Below, in pieces: positions 1 to 8,907 of a stretch of DNA of 64,000 nucleotides. Both the position numbers and the translations under genes were made by a program. Each line of letters begins with the position of its first letter. The first letter of the stretch is position 1. Source of the stretch: Thalassospira sp. MCCC 1A01148 (lineage in GTDB: Bacteria; Pseudomonadota; Alphaproteobacteria; Rhodospirillales; Thalassospiraceae); contig NZ_LPVZ01000004.1 in assembly GCF_001613795.1 (NCBI RefSeq), positions 1 to 64,000 of the forward strand. The letters run 5' to 3'. A model generated the notes under the pieces. The model saw only the letters and a list, made by a program, of their open reading frames with translations, had not been told where the DNA came from and did not search any database.

Positions 1-6
1 CACTGA

Positions 7-84
<78 letters not shown>

Positions 85-93
85 CATTAATAA

Positions 94-120
94 AGCTCGC
101 CCTTGTGGCGGGCTTTTTTA
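94..120 (+). terminator. Rho-independent terminator of tRNA-fMet
   Basis: Stem AGCTCGCC (94-101) pairs with GGCGGGCT (107-114) with one T-G wobble and a 5-nt loop, followed by a run of T to 119. Confidence 0.9.
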
Positions 121-474
121 ATGTTTGATTGCCGGGTGCATACGGATGGGAACATCGCAAACAGGCCAAAGCCTGTTTGCAGGTTCTTTGCGAAGGCCAA
201 AGGCCGGAGCTGAGCGAGCAAAGCGAGCGCTAATCCTGGCCCCGTAACTTTATCCCAGTCCAAATTCCCGCTCTAATGAGTCCAATTCACTATTCCAAGA
301 CAAACCAGTGGGCTAATCACTGTTGCAGATTTTCGCTACGGTCATCTACTAAAGGTGACAACGTATTTTAGGACGTCACAGCTAAGATACAGTTTGTCAT
401 TGAACCTGTGATTTGGAAACACGACCCTTTCGGGATCACGTTTGAACCGAGCTACAAAGCGGGATGAGCATAAA
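121..474. other. Gene-free stretch between tRNA and RidA gene, with dyads
   Basis: No supported gene. It contains a perfect 10-bp hairpin, GCAAACAGGC (157-166) with GCCTGTTTGC (171-180) around a 4-nt loop and no T run, then a GGCC-AAA-GGCC dyad near 195-206 and a direct repeat GCGAGC (214-219 and 223-228). The right part is more AT-rich and presumably holds the promoter of the RidA-like gene. No copy of the tRNA 3' end that would mark an attachment site was noticed downstream. Confidence 0.5.
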
Positions 475-882
475 ATGAGGACATCGAGAATAAATCCACC
501 CAGCCTGTTTGACAGTCGCGCATTAGGATTTTCCCAGGTCGTCGTGAAAAAAGGCAGCGGAAAATCCATCCACGTGTCAGGACAAGTGGCATGGAACGCG
601 GACAGGGAAATTACTGGCGAGGGCGACCTCTATAAACAAGTTCTTCAGAGCTTGAGGAACCTTGAAACTGCTCTGCAACATGCGTCTGCGGCTCTGACTG
701 ACGTTGTGGCACTCCGAATTTATATCAAGGAAAGCCACATTGATGACAGCGCTGCCATAAGTCGGGGCCTGATCGAGGTCTTTGGTGAGGAGCTACCGTG
801 TGCAACCTGGATAGGTGTGCCGAGATTGGCACGTGAGGAGTTTCTCGTCGAGATTGAACCGACGGTCGTTGTCGCAGAATGA
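475..882 (+). CDS. RidA/YjgF/YER057c-family protein
   Basis: A 135-residue protein of the RidA family, whose archetype hydrolyses reactive enamine/imine intermediates released by PLP enzymes. The opening (RINPPSLFDSRALGFSQVV) and the central ISGQ-like segment (HVSGQVAWNADREITGEGD) followed by a long helix and a DVV...IYIKE strand fit the family fold and its usual length of 110-140 residues. The ATG at 475 is preferred because family members begin at about this point; an upstream in-frame ATG at 442 would add 11 poorly fitting residues. The C-terminal catalytic arginine of the archetypal subfamily is followed here by EIEPTVVVAE rather than the usual VEIEAIA, so this is probably one of the Rid subfamilies of uncertain substrate. 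It is isolated, with its own terminator, and its lower GC suggests possible acquisition. Confidence 0.85.
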   Translation: MRTSRINPPSLFDSRALGFSQVVVKKGSGKSIHVSGQVAWNADREITGEGDLYKQVLQSLRNLETALQHASAALTDVVALRIYIKESHIDDSAAISRGLIEVFGEELPCATWIGVPRLAREEFLVEIEPTVVVAE

Positions 883-927
883 TCGCGATTTACCGAAAGG
901 TTAGCGATTGTTCCTGTTAGGTCACCA

Positions 928-965
928 ACACAACAACCCCGCAAATGGCGGGGTTGTTGTGTTTT
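928..965. terminator. Bidirectional terminator between RidA gene and GcvT-family dehydrogenase
   Basis: A perfect 15-bp stem (928-942 with 948-962; core CAACCCCGC) with a 5-nt loop, flanked by T on the + side. It lies between two convergent genes ending at 882 and 990, so it can serve both. Confidence 0.9.
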
Positions 966-989
966 AAGTATCTGACCAACTGTGGCGCC

Positions 990-3551
990 TTAGCTGCGTG
1001 GCTTGAGGTTTTCCGGGTCGTAGATCGGTTTGTAGCCGATGCCATAGACTTCGACCGGGTAAATCTCGTCCATATAGGACACAGTCAGTTTGCGACCTTC
1101 CTGACAGTAGTCCCATGGCAGGTAAGCAAGGGCGATGTTTTTGCCAACACTCGGGCCAAAGGCGATCGAGGTGGTGTAGGAACGACGCCCCAGCTCATCA
1201 ATCAGGGTCTTGCCCGTTTCCGGATCCATCACCGGCAGGCTTCCGACCGGGTAGCGGGCGACACCGTTGGCATCGACATTGTCGGTCATGATAAGCGTGC
1301 AGAGCATTGCCGGTTGATGATCGCGTTCGCGGTATTCAACATGCTTTGCCTTGCCGCGGAAGTCGGCTTCCTTGACCTTCGGGCGGGCCAAATCGGCTTC
1401 CAACAGGTTGTACTGGGTGTGCAGATCAGCGTTCTGCAGGCGCAGTGACTTTTCCAGTCGGCGCGAGTTGGCATAGGTTTCAACACCAACCGCCAAAACG
1501 CCGATACCCCGCAGCGCATCCCAGACAGCAAGGCCGTCTTCGTAGCGCATGTGAAGTTCCCAGCCCTGTTCGCCGACATAGGAAATGCGGAAGGCCGAAA
1601 CGGTCTTGCCGGCAATCTTGATCTGACGGATGGCGGCAAACGGGAAGTTTTCAAGGTTCAGAGCTTCTGGATCTTCGACAACCTTTTTGAGGTTCTCACG
1701 CGCGTTCGGCCCCCAGATACCGATGGTGGTGTAGTCTTCGGTCACATCGGTGATCGTGACGTCCCAGCCTTTATCCTGAGCCATGCGGCGCATATAGGTC
1801 AGGTCGCGCGGGCCGGCATCGGCACCATTGACCAGACGGCAGCGGTCTTCCATGCGGAAGACGGTGAAGTCAGCACGGACCATGCCTTCGTCATCAAGCA
1901 TATGGGTATAGATACCCTTGCCGATATTGGCATCACCACCGATCTTGGCGGCACAAAGCCATTCCATCAGTTCGACATGGTCGGGGCCTGAAATGTCGGT
2001 CATGTGGAAGTGCGACAGGTTGATGATGCCGCAATCGTCACTCATGGCCAGCTGTTCGGCGTTCGACACACGCCAGAAGTGGCGGTTGTCCCATTCATTT
2101 TCACGAACGGGCACACGATCTGCGTATTTTTCCAGAAGGTGCTCGTTGGCGGCATAGCCATGGGCACGTTCCCAGCCGCCGAGCTCCATGAAGTAGCCGC
2201 CCAGTTCGACTTCGCGATCGTAGAACGGTGAACGGCGAATGCCACGGGCATTGGCGAACGGCTCGCGCGGGTGGACCGGCGGGTTGTAGATCTTTTTCGC
2301 CGTCTCATAGCAACGGTCATGGATATACTGTTCGTTCAGCTGGAACTTGTTAAAGCGCGAGAAATCGACGGATGCATGGTCAACATGGGTGCGGCCATGG
2401 GTCATCCAGTCAGCAATCAGTTTGCCCATGCCCGGGCCGTCTTTGATCCAGATGCCAACAGCGTACCAAAGGCCGCGCAGGTTCTGGCTTTCCCCCATGG
2501 ACGGACCCCCGTCAGCAGAGGACTGCAACAGGCCGTTGAACGAGTGGCTTTCGTTAAAGCCAAGCTCGGTCAGGATCGGGGTCAGTTGCATGGCGCGCTC
2601 AAGCGGCTCGATCACGTCTTCGAGCTCGAGGTCGCGCTGGGACGGGGACAGGCGCGCCTGATCCTTTTCAAGGATGTCGCGCGGATGGACCAGACGCGGG
2701 TTTTCCTCATAGTAGTAACCCCATTCGATCTGGCCGCCCTCGGTGCTTTTGGGATCGCCCGTGTCGCGCATATAGGCCGAGTTGCCCTGATCACGGAGCA
2801 ACGGGTAACCGATTTCAACACCCGTGCCTTCGAACTCGTTATACGGTCCGAAGAATGTCAGCGGATGGTCGACCGGCATTACGGGAAGGTCTTCACCCGC
2901 CATTTCAGCAATCAAACGGCCCCACAGACCGGCACAGACAACAACATAGTCCGCATGGACCGTGCCGCGTTCGGTGACGACACCCTTGATGCGGCCATCT
3001 TCGGTGATGAGCTCCAGGGCGGAGGTGTTGGCAAAGATCTTGAGCTTGCCGGTTGCTTCGGCCTGATCGATCAATTTGCCGGCAACGGTCTGGGAGCGCG
3101 GGGTGACGAGACCGGCATCCGGGTCCCACATCGCACCCTGGATCTGGTCTTCTTCGAGAAGCGGGAATTTTTCCTTGGCCTCGGCTGCCGAGATCATTTT
3201 GACGTTGGTGCCAAATGCCTTGCCGGAATCAACGCGGCGCTTGAGTTCGCCCATGCGTTCGTCATCACCGACACGTGCAACTTCCAGACCGCCGATGCGC
3301 GCGTAATGGCCCATCTTTTCATAGAAGTCCATGGAATACATGGTGGTCCAAGTGGTCAGCAGGTCGTGGCTGGTGGCATAGCAGAAGTCCGATGCGTGTG
3401 CGGTCGAGCCGATATCAGTCGGGATGCCCGATTTATCGATGCCGACAATATCATCCCAGCCATTTTCAATCAGGTGATGTGCCACCGAGGAGCCAACAAT
3501 ACCGCCGAGACCGACGATGACAACTTTGGCCTTGCTTGGAAATGTGCTCAT
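990..3551 (-). CDS. Dimethylglycine/sarcosine dehydrogenase-like FAD-GcvT fusion protein
   Basis: An 853-residue two-domain enzyme. Residues 1 to about 420 form a DAO-type FAD oxidoreductase with the glycine-rich motif GLGGIVG (14-20) and GSTAHAS (48-54), whose His52 lies where mammalian dimethylglycine dehydrogenase carries covalent FAD. Residues about 430-853 are a GcvT/aminomethyltransferase folate-binding module. The family removes an N-methyl group from dimethylglycine or sarcosine and passes the methylene to THF, with electrons going to ETF. Context supports dimethylglycine: same-strand etfB-etfA-purU directly upstream and gbcAB nearby. The start is the ATG at 3551, preceded by AAGGA at 9-nt spacing; an in-frame TTG two codons further has no ribosome site. 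Substrate choice (dimethylglycine, sarcosine or both) is inferred. Confidence 0.88.
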   Translation of the reverse strand: MSTFPSKAKVVIVGLGGIVGSSVAHHLIENGWDDIVGIDKSGIPTDIGSTAHASDFCYATSHDLLTTWTTMYSMDFYEKMGHYARIGGLEVARVGDDERMGELKRRVDSGKAFGTNVKMISAAEAKEKFPLLEEDQIQGAMWDPDAGLVTPRSQTVAGKLIDQAEATGKLKIFANTSALELITEDGRIKGVVTERGTVHADYVVVCAGLWGRLIAEMAGEDLPVMPVDHPLTFFGPYNEFEGTGVEIGYPLLRDQGNSAYMRDTGDPKSTEGGQIEWGYYYEENPRLVHPRDILEKDQARLSPSQRDLELEDVIEPLERAMQLTPILTELGFNESHSFNGLLQSSADGGPSMGESQNLRGLWYAVGIWIKDGPGMGKLIADWMTHGRTHVDHASVDFSRFNKFQLNEQYIHDRCYETAKKIYNPPVHPREPFANARGIRRSPFYDREVELGGYFMELGGWERAHGYAANEHLLEKYADRVPVRENEWDNRHFWRVSNAEQLAMSDDCGIINLSHFHMTDISGPDHVELMEWLCAAKIGGDANIGKGIYTHMLDDEGMVRADFTVFRMEDRCRLVNGADAGPRDLTYMRRMAQDKGWDVTITDVTEDYTTIGIWGPNARENLKKVVEDPEALNLENFPFAAIRQIKIAGKTVSAFRISYVGEQGWELHMRYEDGLAVWDALRGIGVLAVGVETYANSRRLEKSLRLQNADLHTQYNLLEADLARPKVKEADFRGKAKHVEYRERDHQPAMLCTLIMTDNVDANGVARYPVGSLPVMDPETGKTLIDELGRRSYTTSIAFGPSVGKNIALAYLPWDYCQEGRKLTVSYMDEIYPVEVYGIGYKPIYDPENLKPRS

Positions 3552-3646
3552 TTCTCTCAATCCTTCTTTCCGAGATGTTTGTCAGTGCTCGGCATGGCGA
3601 AAACGCGTCAGGGACCGGTCAAAGCCGGCCCCCTTGCAGGAGTTTA

Positions 3647-4504
3647 CTATAAAGTGAAGACAACCGTTCGGTGATCGTTGAGCATCACCCGGCCTTCAAG
3701 ATGGTATTTGACCGCGCGGGCGAGAACCCTTGATTCGATATCGCGGCCCGCCGCGACGAAGTCTTCCGCCGACATGGCGTGGTTCACGCGTTCGGTTTCC
3801 TGTTCAATGATCGGGCCTTCATCCAGATCCGGTGTGACATAGTGTGCGGTCGCACCGATCAGTTTTACGCCACGCTCATAAGCCTGATGATACGGCTTTG
3901 CCCCCTTAAAGGATGGCAGGAACGAGTGGTGAATGTTGATGATCATGCCATAGAACTGGCTGGAAAGCTCGTTGGTCAGGACCTGCATGTAACGGGCAAG
4001 GACCACCAGTTCTGACTTGGTTTCCTTGATCAGGTCCGCAAGCTTGGCTTCCTGTTCAGCCTTGTTTTCCTTGTTCACCGGCCAGTGATAGAATGGGATG
4101 CCTTCCTGATCGGCAACTTTGCGGGCGTCTTCGTGGTTGGAAACGATGGCCGCAACTTCGGCATCGAGCCAGCCCACCTTGATTTGGTAAAGAAGGTGCA
4201 GCATCGCATGGTCGAATTTCGAAACCATGATGATGATTCTCGGACGGCGTGCAACTTCATCAATCTTGAGCTTCAGGTTAAAGCGATCAACAGCCGGGTT
4301 CAGCGACAGGGCAATGGATTCCTTGTCGATATCTGACGGTGTGATGACCGCAACACGCAGGAAGAATTTGTTGGTGTGGCGGTCCCAGAACTGGTTGGAC
4401 TCGGCGATATTGGCGCCGCGCGTGGCCAGAGCAGAGGTAACGGTCGCAACGATGCCCGGCTGATCGTCGCAGGCAATACGCAGGATATATGAGGTATCGT
4501 TCAC
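3647..4504 (-). CDS. purU: Formyltetrahydrofolate deformylase
   Basis: A 285-residue protein with an N-terminal ACT domain (about 6-85) and a C-terminal formyltransferase-like hydrolase domain. The catalytic Asn190, His192 (NIHHSFLPSF) and Asp228 (TPDLDEGPI) are all present. PurU converts 10-formyl-THF plus water to formate plus THF. Placed between etfA and the GcvT-fusion dehydrogenase, it most likely drains one-carbon units made by demethylation and regenerates free THF, rather than serving purine synthesis. The start codon is GTG; there is a 33-nt gap to etfA upstream and 95 nt to the dehydrogenase downstream. Confidence 0.95.
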   Translation of the reverse strand: MNDTSYILRIACDDQPGIVATVTSALATRGANIAESNQFWDRHTNKFFLRVAVITPSDIDKESIALSLNPAVDRFNLKLKIDEVARRPRIIIMVSKFDHAMLHLLYQIKVGWLDAEVAAIVSNHEDARKVADQEGIPFYHWPVNKENKAEQEAKLADLIKETKSELVVLARYMQVLTNELSSQFYGMIINIHHSFLPSFKGAKPYHQAYERGVKLIGATAHYVTPDLDEGPIIEQETERVNHAMSAEDFVAAGRDIESRVLARAVKYHLEGRVMLNDHRTVVFTL

Positions 4505-4537
4505 TGGTTTGGTTCCGTTTCGATTTCTCTGGTGAGC

Positions 4538-5473
4538 TTAAAGCTGGTTTTCCAGCTGCGGCAGAATGTCAAACAGATCACCGACAATGCCATAATCCGC
4601 GACCTGGAAGATTGGTGCTTCTTCATCTGTATTGATGGCAACGATGATCTTGGAATCCTTCATGCCTGCCAGATGCTGGATCGCACCGGAAATGCCACAT
4701 GCGATATATAGGTCCGGGGCAACAACTTTACCCGTTTGACCGACCTGAAGATCATTTGGCGCGTAGCCGGCATCAACAGCTGCGCGCGACGCCCCCACAG
4801 CCGCACCAAGCTTGTCAGCCAGCGGCGTGATGACGGATTTGAACTTTTCTTCCGACCCAAGCGCACGACCACCGGAAACAATAATCTTGGCGGAACCGAG
4901 TTCCGGACGATCATTTTCCGACAGAATGTTTTCAAGGAAGGAAGATTTCCCGTTATTGGTGCTTCCGGCATCAATCGATTTGATTTCGGCAACGCTGTCG
5001 CCTGCTTCGACCGCGCCGAAGCTTGAGGTACGGATGGTCAAGACTTTCTTCGCATCGGTGCTTTGAACAACTTCGATGGCGTTACCGGCATAGATCGGGC
5101 GTTTGAAGGTATCGGCATCGACAACTTCCATCACCTCGGAAACCTGCATGACATCGAGCAGGGCGGCAACGCGCGGCAGGATGTTCTTGCCGTTTGCGGT
5201 TGCAGCAGCAACGATGGTGTCATAATCGCCGGCAAGCGAGACGATCAGGTTTGCAGCATTTTCAGCAAGATGGTTTGCCAGTGCGTCGTCTTCGGCAACC
5301 AGAACACCACGAACACCCGGAAGCTTGGATGCCTGTTCGGCAACGGCACTAACACCGGCACCTGCGACCAGAATATCAACATCACCGCCGATCTGGGCGG
5401 CAGCACTCAGGGCCTTTGCAGTCTGTTCAGACAGAGTGGCATTATCGTGTTCGGCAAAAAGAAGAATAGCCAT
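4538..5473 (-). CDS. etfA: Electron transfer flavoprotein subunit alpha
   Basis: A 311-residue ETF alpha subunit (FixB family). The N-terminal half is the alpha/beta domain ([18 protein letters not shown] onward). The C-terminal half has the FAD-binding signature: [39 protein letters not shown] (read in two parts) and the ending [18 protein letters not shown]. With EtfB it moves electrons from primary flavin dehydrogenases to ETF:quinone oxidoreductase. Position 20 nt after etfB and upstream of purU and the GcvT-fusion dehydrogenase suggests an ETF serving dimethylglycine or sarcosine oxidation, possibly besides a housekeeping ETF elsewhere. Confidence 0.96.
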   Translation of the reverse strand: MAILLFAEHDNATLSEQTAKALSAAAQIGGDVDILVAGAGVSAVAEQASKLPGVRGVLVAEDDALANHLAENAANLIVSLAGDYDTIVAAATANGKNILPRVAALLDVMQVSEVMEVVDADTFKRPIYAGNAIEVVQSTDAKKVLTIRTSSFGAVEAGDSVAEIKSIDAGSTNNGKSSFLENILSENDRPELGSAKIIVSGGRALGSEEKFKSVITPLADKLGAAVGASRAAVDAGYAPNDLQVGQTGKVVAPDLYIACGISGAIQHLAGMKDSKIIVAINTDEEAPIFQVADYGIVGDLFDILPQLENQL

Positions 5474-5493
5474 GTTTTCAATCTCCGCCTGGG

Positions 5494-6243
5494 TCAGATG
5501 ACGCCAGCTTCATTCTTGAGTTTGTCGGTAAGTTCAGCAACGTCGGCAACCCTGATGCCCGCCTGTCGTTGTGCGGGTTCTTCAACCCGGATCACACGCA
5601 AACGCGAAGCAACGGTTACGCCGAAGTCGGCGGCGGTTTTGGTATCAAGCGGCTTTTTCTTGGCTTTCATGATGTTTGGAAGCGACGCATAGCGCGGTTC
5701 ATTCAAACGCAAATCGGCCGTGACAATTGCCGGCAGACTGACGCTGAGGGCCTGAAGGCCGCCATCCACCTCGCGGGTGACTTTTGCATGGTCTGCCGAG
5801 AGTTCGAGCTTGGAGGCAAAGGTTGCCTGTGACCATCCGAGCAGGGCCGAGAGCATCTGGCCGGTCTGGTTGGCGTCATCATCAATTGCCTGTTTGCCAA
5901 GAATGACAAGGCCGGGTTCCTCGGCTTCAACAACGCCCTTGAGGATTTTTGCGACATCAAGCGGTTCTACCGGACCATCGACCGTGATCAGGATGGCGCG
6001 ATCTGCACCCATGGCAAGGGCGGTACGCAAGGTTTCCTGTGCCTGTGCCGGGCCAATCGAGACAGCGACGATTTCGTCAGCCTGACCTGCTTCCTTAAGA
6101 CGGATAGCTTCCTCGACAGCGATTTCGTCGAAGGGGTTCATCGACATTTTGACATTGGCAAGGTCAACACCGGAACCATCCGCCTTGACGCGGATTTTCA
6201 CGTTGTAGTCGACGACCCGTTTAACAGGTACGAGAACCTTCAT
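5494..6243 (-). CDS. etfB: Electron transfer flavoprotein subunit beta
   Basis: A 249-residue ETF beta subunit starting [20 protein letters not shown], with the family features [21 protein letters not shown] and the C-terminal recognition-loop region ([20 protein letters not shown]). The second of two adjacent ATG codons (6243) matches family starts and has the better distance to AGAGGG; the first (6246) would add one Met. It is the first gene of a four-gene minus-strand operon etfB-etfA-purU-dehydrogenase, transcribed away from the GbdR-type regulator. Confidence 0.95.
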   Translation of the reverse strand: MKVLVPVKRVVDYNVKIRVKADGSGVDLANVKMSMNPFDEIAVEEAIRLKEAGQADEIVAVSIGPAQAQETLRTALAMGADRAILITVDGPVEPLDVAKILKGVVEAEEPGLVILGKQAIDDDANQTGQMLSALLGWSQATFASKLELSADHAKVTREVDGGLQALSVSLPAIVTADLRLNEPRYASLPNIMKAKKKPLDTKTAADFGVTVASRLRVIRVEEPAQRQAGIRVADVAELTDKLKNEAGVI

Positions 6244-6656
6244 CATTTCCCTCTCTGACGAAATCCGGATCAGATTTGGCTGGTCCGGGGTGGTCGCTGG
6301 CAAAAGCGACCCGATTTAAGTTTCAAAGACTGGAAGCGTTACGTGATGTGACACTACCGGAGGCGACATTTAACTTGGTGCAATTCGGGATGCCGATTTC
6401 CGGGAACGGGACAATTGCTACACATTTTCGGACAACCTTCGGGGCGCGAATGTACTGTTTGCCGATTTTGGCATCTTCATCGCAATCCGATTGTTGATTC
6501 TTCCCAGACCCTGTGTTTCTCTTGCTTCCCCGATATACCCTTCGGTATCATGAAAATTAATCTGGCGACTTTTTGCGCCAAAAAATAGAATGTTTGCGTC
6601 AAAGTGAGATTACCGCTACGACAAACCTGACAACCTTGCCTGTATCGGAGGAACCG
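6244..6656. other. Divergent control region between etfB operon and GbdR-type gene
   Basis: About 410 nt with no convincing gene. It must hold the promoters of the etfB operon and the regulator. The regulator-proximal part is AT-rich (near 6540-6610) and carries the direct repeat annotated separately. Short open frames here lack ribosome sites. Confidence 0.6.
6572..6603 (+). promoter_or_regulatory. Direct repeat TTTGCGYCAAA, candidate AraC-type regulator site
   Basis: TTTGCGCCAAA (6572-6582) and TTTGCGTCAAA (6593-6603) differ at one base and start exactly 21 bp apart, two helical turns, so both lie on the same face of DNA. This geometry is typical of AraC/XylS-family binding sites. It sits 54 bp upstream of the regulator start. 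The core TTTGCGTC recurs as a tandem repeat in the region upstream of gbcA (10386-10409). Binding by the GbdR-type protein is inference. Confidence 0.4.
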
Positions 6657-7706
6657 ATGCTCAAGAAGACTGATTCCCGTGCCCAGCCCGCACCGCGTTT
6701 GAACGTCGGTTTTATCCTTGCAAAGCGCTTTACGCTGTGTGCTTTTGCGAACTTTGTCGATGTCTTGCGGCTTGCCGCGGATGAGGGTGATCGAAGTCGT
6801 CCGATCTTGTGCAAATGGACGGTTCTGTCCGATACGATGGACCCGATCACATCAAGTAGTGGTATTGCGGTACATCCGAAGGAACGGTTGGGAGATCCGC
6901 GGCGCTTTAATTATATCGTGGTTGTCGGCGGTCTGATGGATGACGCTGAAAAGCTCAACCCCGCCTACCAGAAATTTTTGCATGAAGCCGCCGCCGCCGG
7001 GGTGCCGCTTGTCGGTGTTTGCACCGGGGTTTTCATGTTGCATGAGGCGGGTCTGCTTGACGGATATCGCTGCTGTGTCAGCTGGTTCCACCATTCCGAA
7101 GTCGTCGAGCAATTCGAAGGACTTGATCCGGTTACCGAGCAAATTTTTGTCGTGGACCGTGACCGGTTGACCTGTTCGGGCGGGGTGAGTTCGGCGCATC
7201 TGGCAGCCTATTTGGTCGACAAGCATGTTGGCCGGGCACAGGCCAATAAAAGCCTGCATATCATGATCATCGATGATGCGCTTCAGGCCGAAAAGCCGCA
7301 GCCGGGGATTCCACTGGATCTGAAGACCCAGGACCAGATTGTGCAGCGTGCGCTTTTGATCATGCAGCAGAATATCGACATGCCGATTTCGGTTCAGGAA
7401 ATTGCCCGCCGCATGGGCAACAGCAAGCGCCAAATCGAACGGCATTTCAGGTTGGCGCTTGATACGTCGCCACAGGTGGCGTTCCTGAATATCCGCCTTG
7501 ATCTGGCCCAGCACCTGATCGAGAAAAGCGACAAGTCCGTCGCCCAGATTGCGGTTGATTGCGGCTTTTGCGATTCGTCACATCTTAGCCGTATGTTCCG
7601 GCGTCGCTATGGCTGCACGCCACAGGCCTTGCGGCGACCGATCCCTGATTCGCTTGCGACCAGTGCCATGGTCGAAGAAGCGCCTCAACTTGACGCCCCC
7701 GCATAA
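6657..7706 (+). CDS. gbdR: GbdR-type (GlxA family) AraC transcriptional regulator
   Basis: A 349-residue regulator with an N-terminal DJ-1/PfpI-like domain (about 15-200; VGVCTGVFMLHEAGLLDG carries the nucleophile-elbow Cys) and a C-terminal AraC/XylS double helix-turn-helix (about 230-330; ISVQEIARRMGNSKRQIERHF and KSVAQIAVDCGFCDSSHLSRMF). In Pseudomonas, GbdR of this architecture senses glycine betaine/dimethylglycine and activates gbcAB and dimethylglycine genes. Here the gene lies between the etfB operon and gbcAB, which supports the same role; the symbol is given on architecture plus context. The start ATG at 6657 has GGAGG at 5-nt spacing. Confidence 0.82.
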   Translation: MLKKTDSRAQPAPRLNVGFILAKRFTLCAFANFVDVLRLAADEGDRSRPILCKWTVLSDTMDPITSSSGIAVHPKERLGDPRRFNYIVVVGGLMDDAEKLNPAYQKFLHEAAAAGVPLVGVCTGVFMLHEAGLLDGYRCCVSWFHHSEVVEQFEGLDPVTEQIFVVDRDRLTCSGGVSSAHLAAYLVDKHVGRAQANKSLHIMIIDDALQAEKPQPGIPLDLKTQDQIVQRALLIMQQNIDMPISVQEIARRMGNSKRQIERHFRLALDTSPQVAFLNIRLDLAQHLIEKSDKSVAQIAVDCGFCDSSHLSRMFRRRYGCTPQALRRPIPDSLATSAMVEEAPQLDAPA

Positions 7707-7708
7707 AG

Positions 7709-7746
7709 AAAAGCCCCGCTCACATTTGATCGTGAGCAGGGCTTTT
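7709..7746. terminator. Bidirectional terminator between regulator and gbcB
   Basis: AAAAGCCC and GCTCAC (7709-7723, one unpaired C-A) pair with GTGAGC and GGGCTTTT (7732-7746), 8-nt loop, with A and T runs on both sides. It separates convergent genes. Confidence 0.85.
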
Positions 7747-7773
7747 AAAATCTTGTCGCGATTTCAGGCGAAC

Positions 7774-8907
7774 CTAGAGTTCGACCTCGACATCAGACAG
7801 CGGGGTCGAGCAGCAAATCAGGATCTTGCCCTGGTCGATTTCGCGTTGGCGAATGCCGCCGCCATGTTGCATGTCAACTTCGCCCGAATTCAGTTTGGAC
7901 TTGCAGGTGCCGCAAATGCCGCGCTGACAGGATGACATCGGCAGCAGGCCAGCTTCTTTGGCGGCTGACAGGATGGTCATCCCCGGATTGCATTCAACAA
8001 CATGGCCGCTTTTAATAAAGCTGACCCGGAATTTCTGGTCGCTGATTTCCGGTGCAACGGATTCATGTTCTTCGAGGGTGCCAGCGGTTTCGGCGCCGAA
8101 ATCGAAGCTTTCCTCGTAGTATTTTTCCATGTCAAAGCCAGCTTCGCAAAGCATGTTGCGCACGCCCTCCATGAAGCGGGCCGGGCCACAACAGAAGACC
8201 TTGCGGTCCTTGAAGTCAGGCGACATCAGCGACAGCATCGGCAGGCTCAGACGACCAGTGTAACCGGTCCAGCGATGACTTGCCGACGTGCTGTCACAGG
8301 TCATTGAAACCTTAAGTCCCGGATTCTGCGACGCCAGCAATGCCAGTTCATCGCGGAAGATCAGGTCGGACGGGGTCCGTGCCGCATGCACGAAATGCAG
8401 GTCGGTTGGTTCCGACAGGTCACAGGCCGTCCGCGTCATCGACATCATCGGCGTGATGCCGCTGCCTGCGGAAATGAACAGCAATTTCTGATCTGCTGTT
8501 GCATCGGTCGTGAAGTCACCGGCAGGTCCGGTCACATTCACTTCTTTGCCCGGGACCATATAGTCATGCAGCCAGTTTGAGCCCGGTCCGCCCGGAACAC
8601 GTTTGACCGTGATTTCCACGCGGTATGGGCGTGCTGCCGATGCCGAGATCGTATAGCTGCGCGTGACCATGCCTTCGACCGGTAGTTCGAAGGTCATGAA
8701 TTGACCAGGGTAGAAGCGGAATGCACGCGGCTCACGCGCGGAAAACACAAAGGTTTTCACGTCGTGGGTTTCCTGACGAACTTGCCGACAAACAAGGACA
8801 TCGTCATGCTCCGGGTCCCACAAGGGGACCCGGTTGACTTCGGTCACGATTTCTTCGACGGGCTGGTCTTTACCCTTCGCGTCCTCGTTCGGGTTCTTCT
8901 CATTCAT
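7774..8907 (-). CDS. gbcB: Glycine betaine monooxygenase, reductase subunit
   Basis: A 377-residue hybrid reductase. After an N-terminal extension, the FAD-binding domain has RSYT (83-86), the NAD-binding domain has GSGITPMM (148-155) and the CCGP segment (239-242), and a C-terminal plant-type 2Fe-2S domain has Cys327, Cys332, Cys335 and a cysteine at 365 or 366. It passes electrons from NADH to the Rieske oxygenase GbcA. Its ATG overlaps the gbcA stop codon by four bases (ATGA), so the pair is translationally coupled with oxygenase first. Confidence 0.93.
   Translation of the reverse strand: MNEKNPNEDAKGKDQPVEEIVTEVNRVPLWDPEHDDVLVCRQVRQETHDVKTFVFSAREPRAFRFYPGQFMTFELPVEGMVTRSYTISASAARPYRVEITVKRVPGGPGSNWLHDYMVPGKEVNVTGPAGDFTTDATADQKLLFISAGSGITPMMSMTRTACDLSEPTDLHFVHAARTPSDLIFRDELALLASQNPGLKVSMTCDSTSASHRWTGYTGRLSLPMLSLMSPDFKDRKVFCCGPARFMEGVRNMLCEAGFDMEKYYEESFDFGAETAGTLEEHESVAPEISDQKFRVSFIKSGHVVECNPGMTILSAAKEAGLLPMSSCQRGICGTCKSKLNSGEVDMQHGGGIRQREIDQGKILICCSTPLSDVEVEL

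Noticed and set aside
2271-3674. Open frame of 467 codons antisense to the GcvT-fusion dehydrogenase
   Set aside because: It is a by-product of the codon bias of the conserved gene on the other strand; no ribosome site and no family features.
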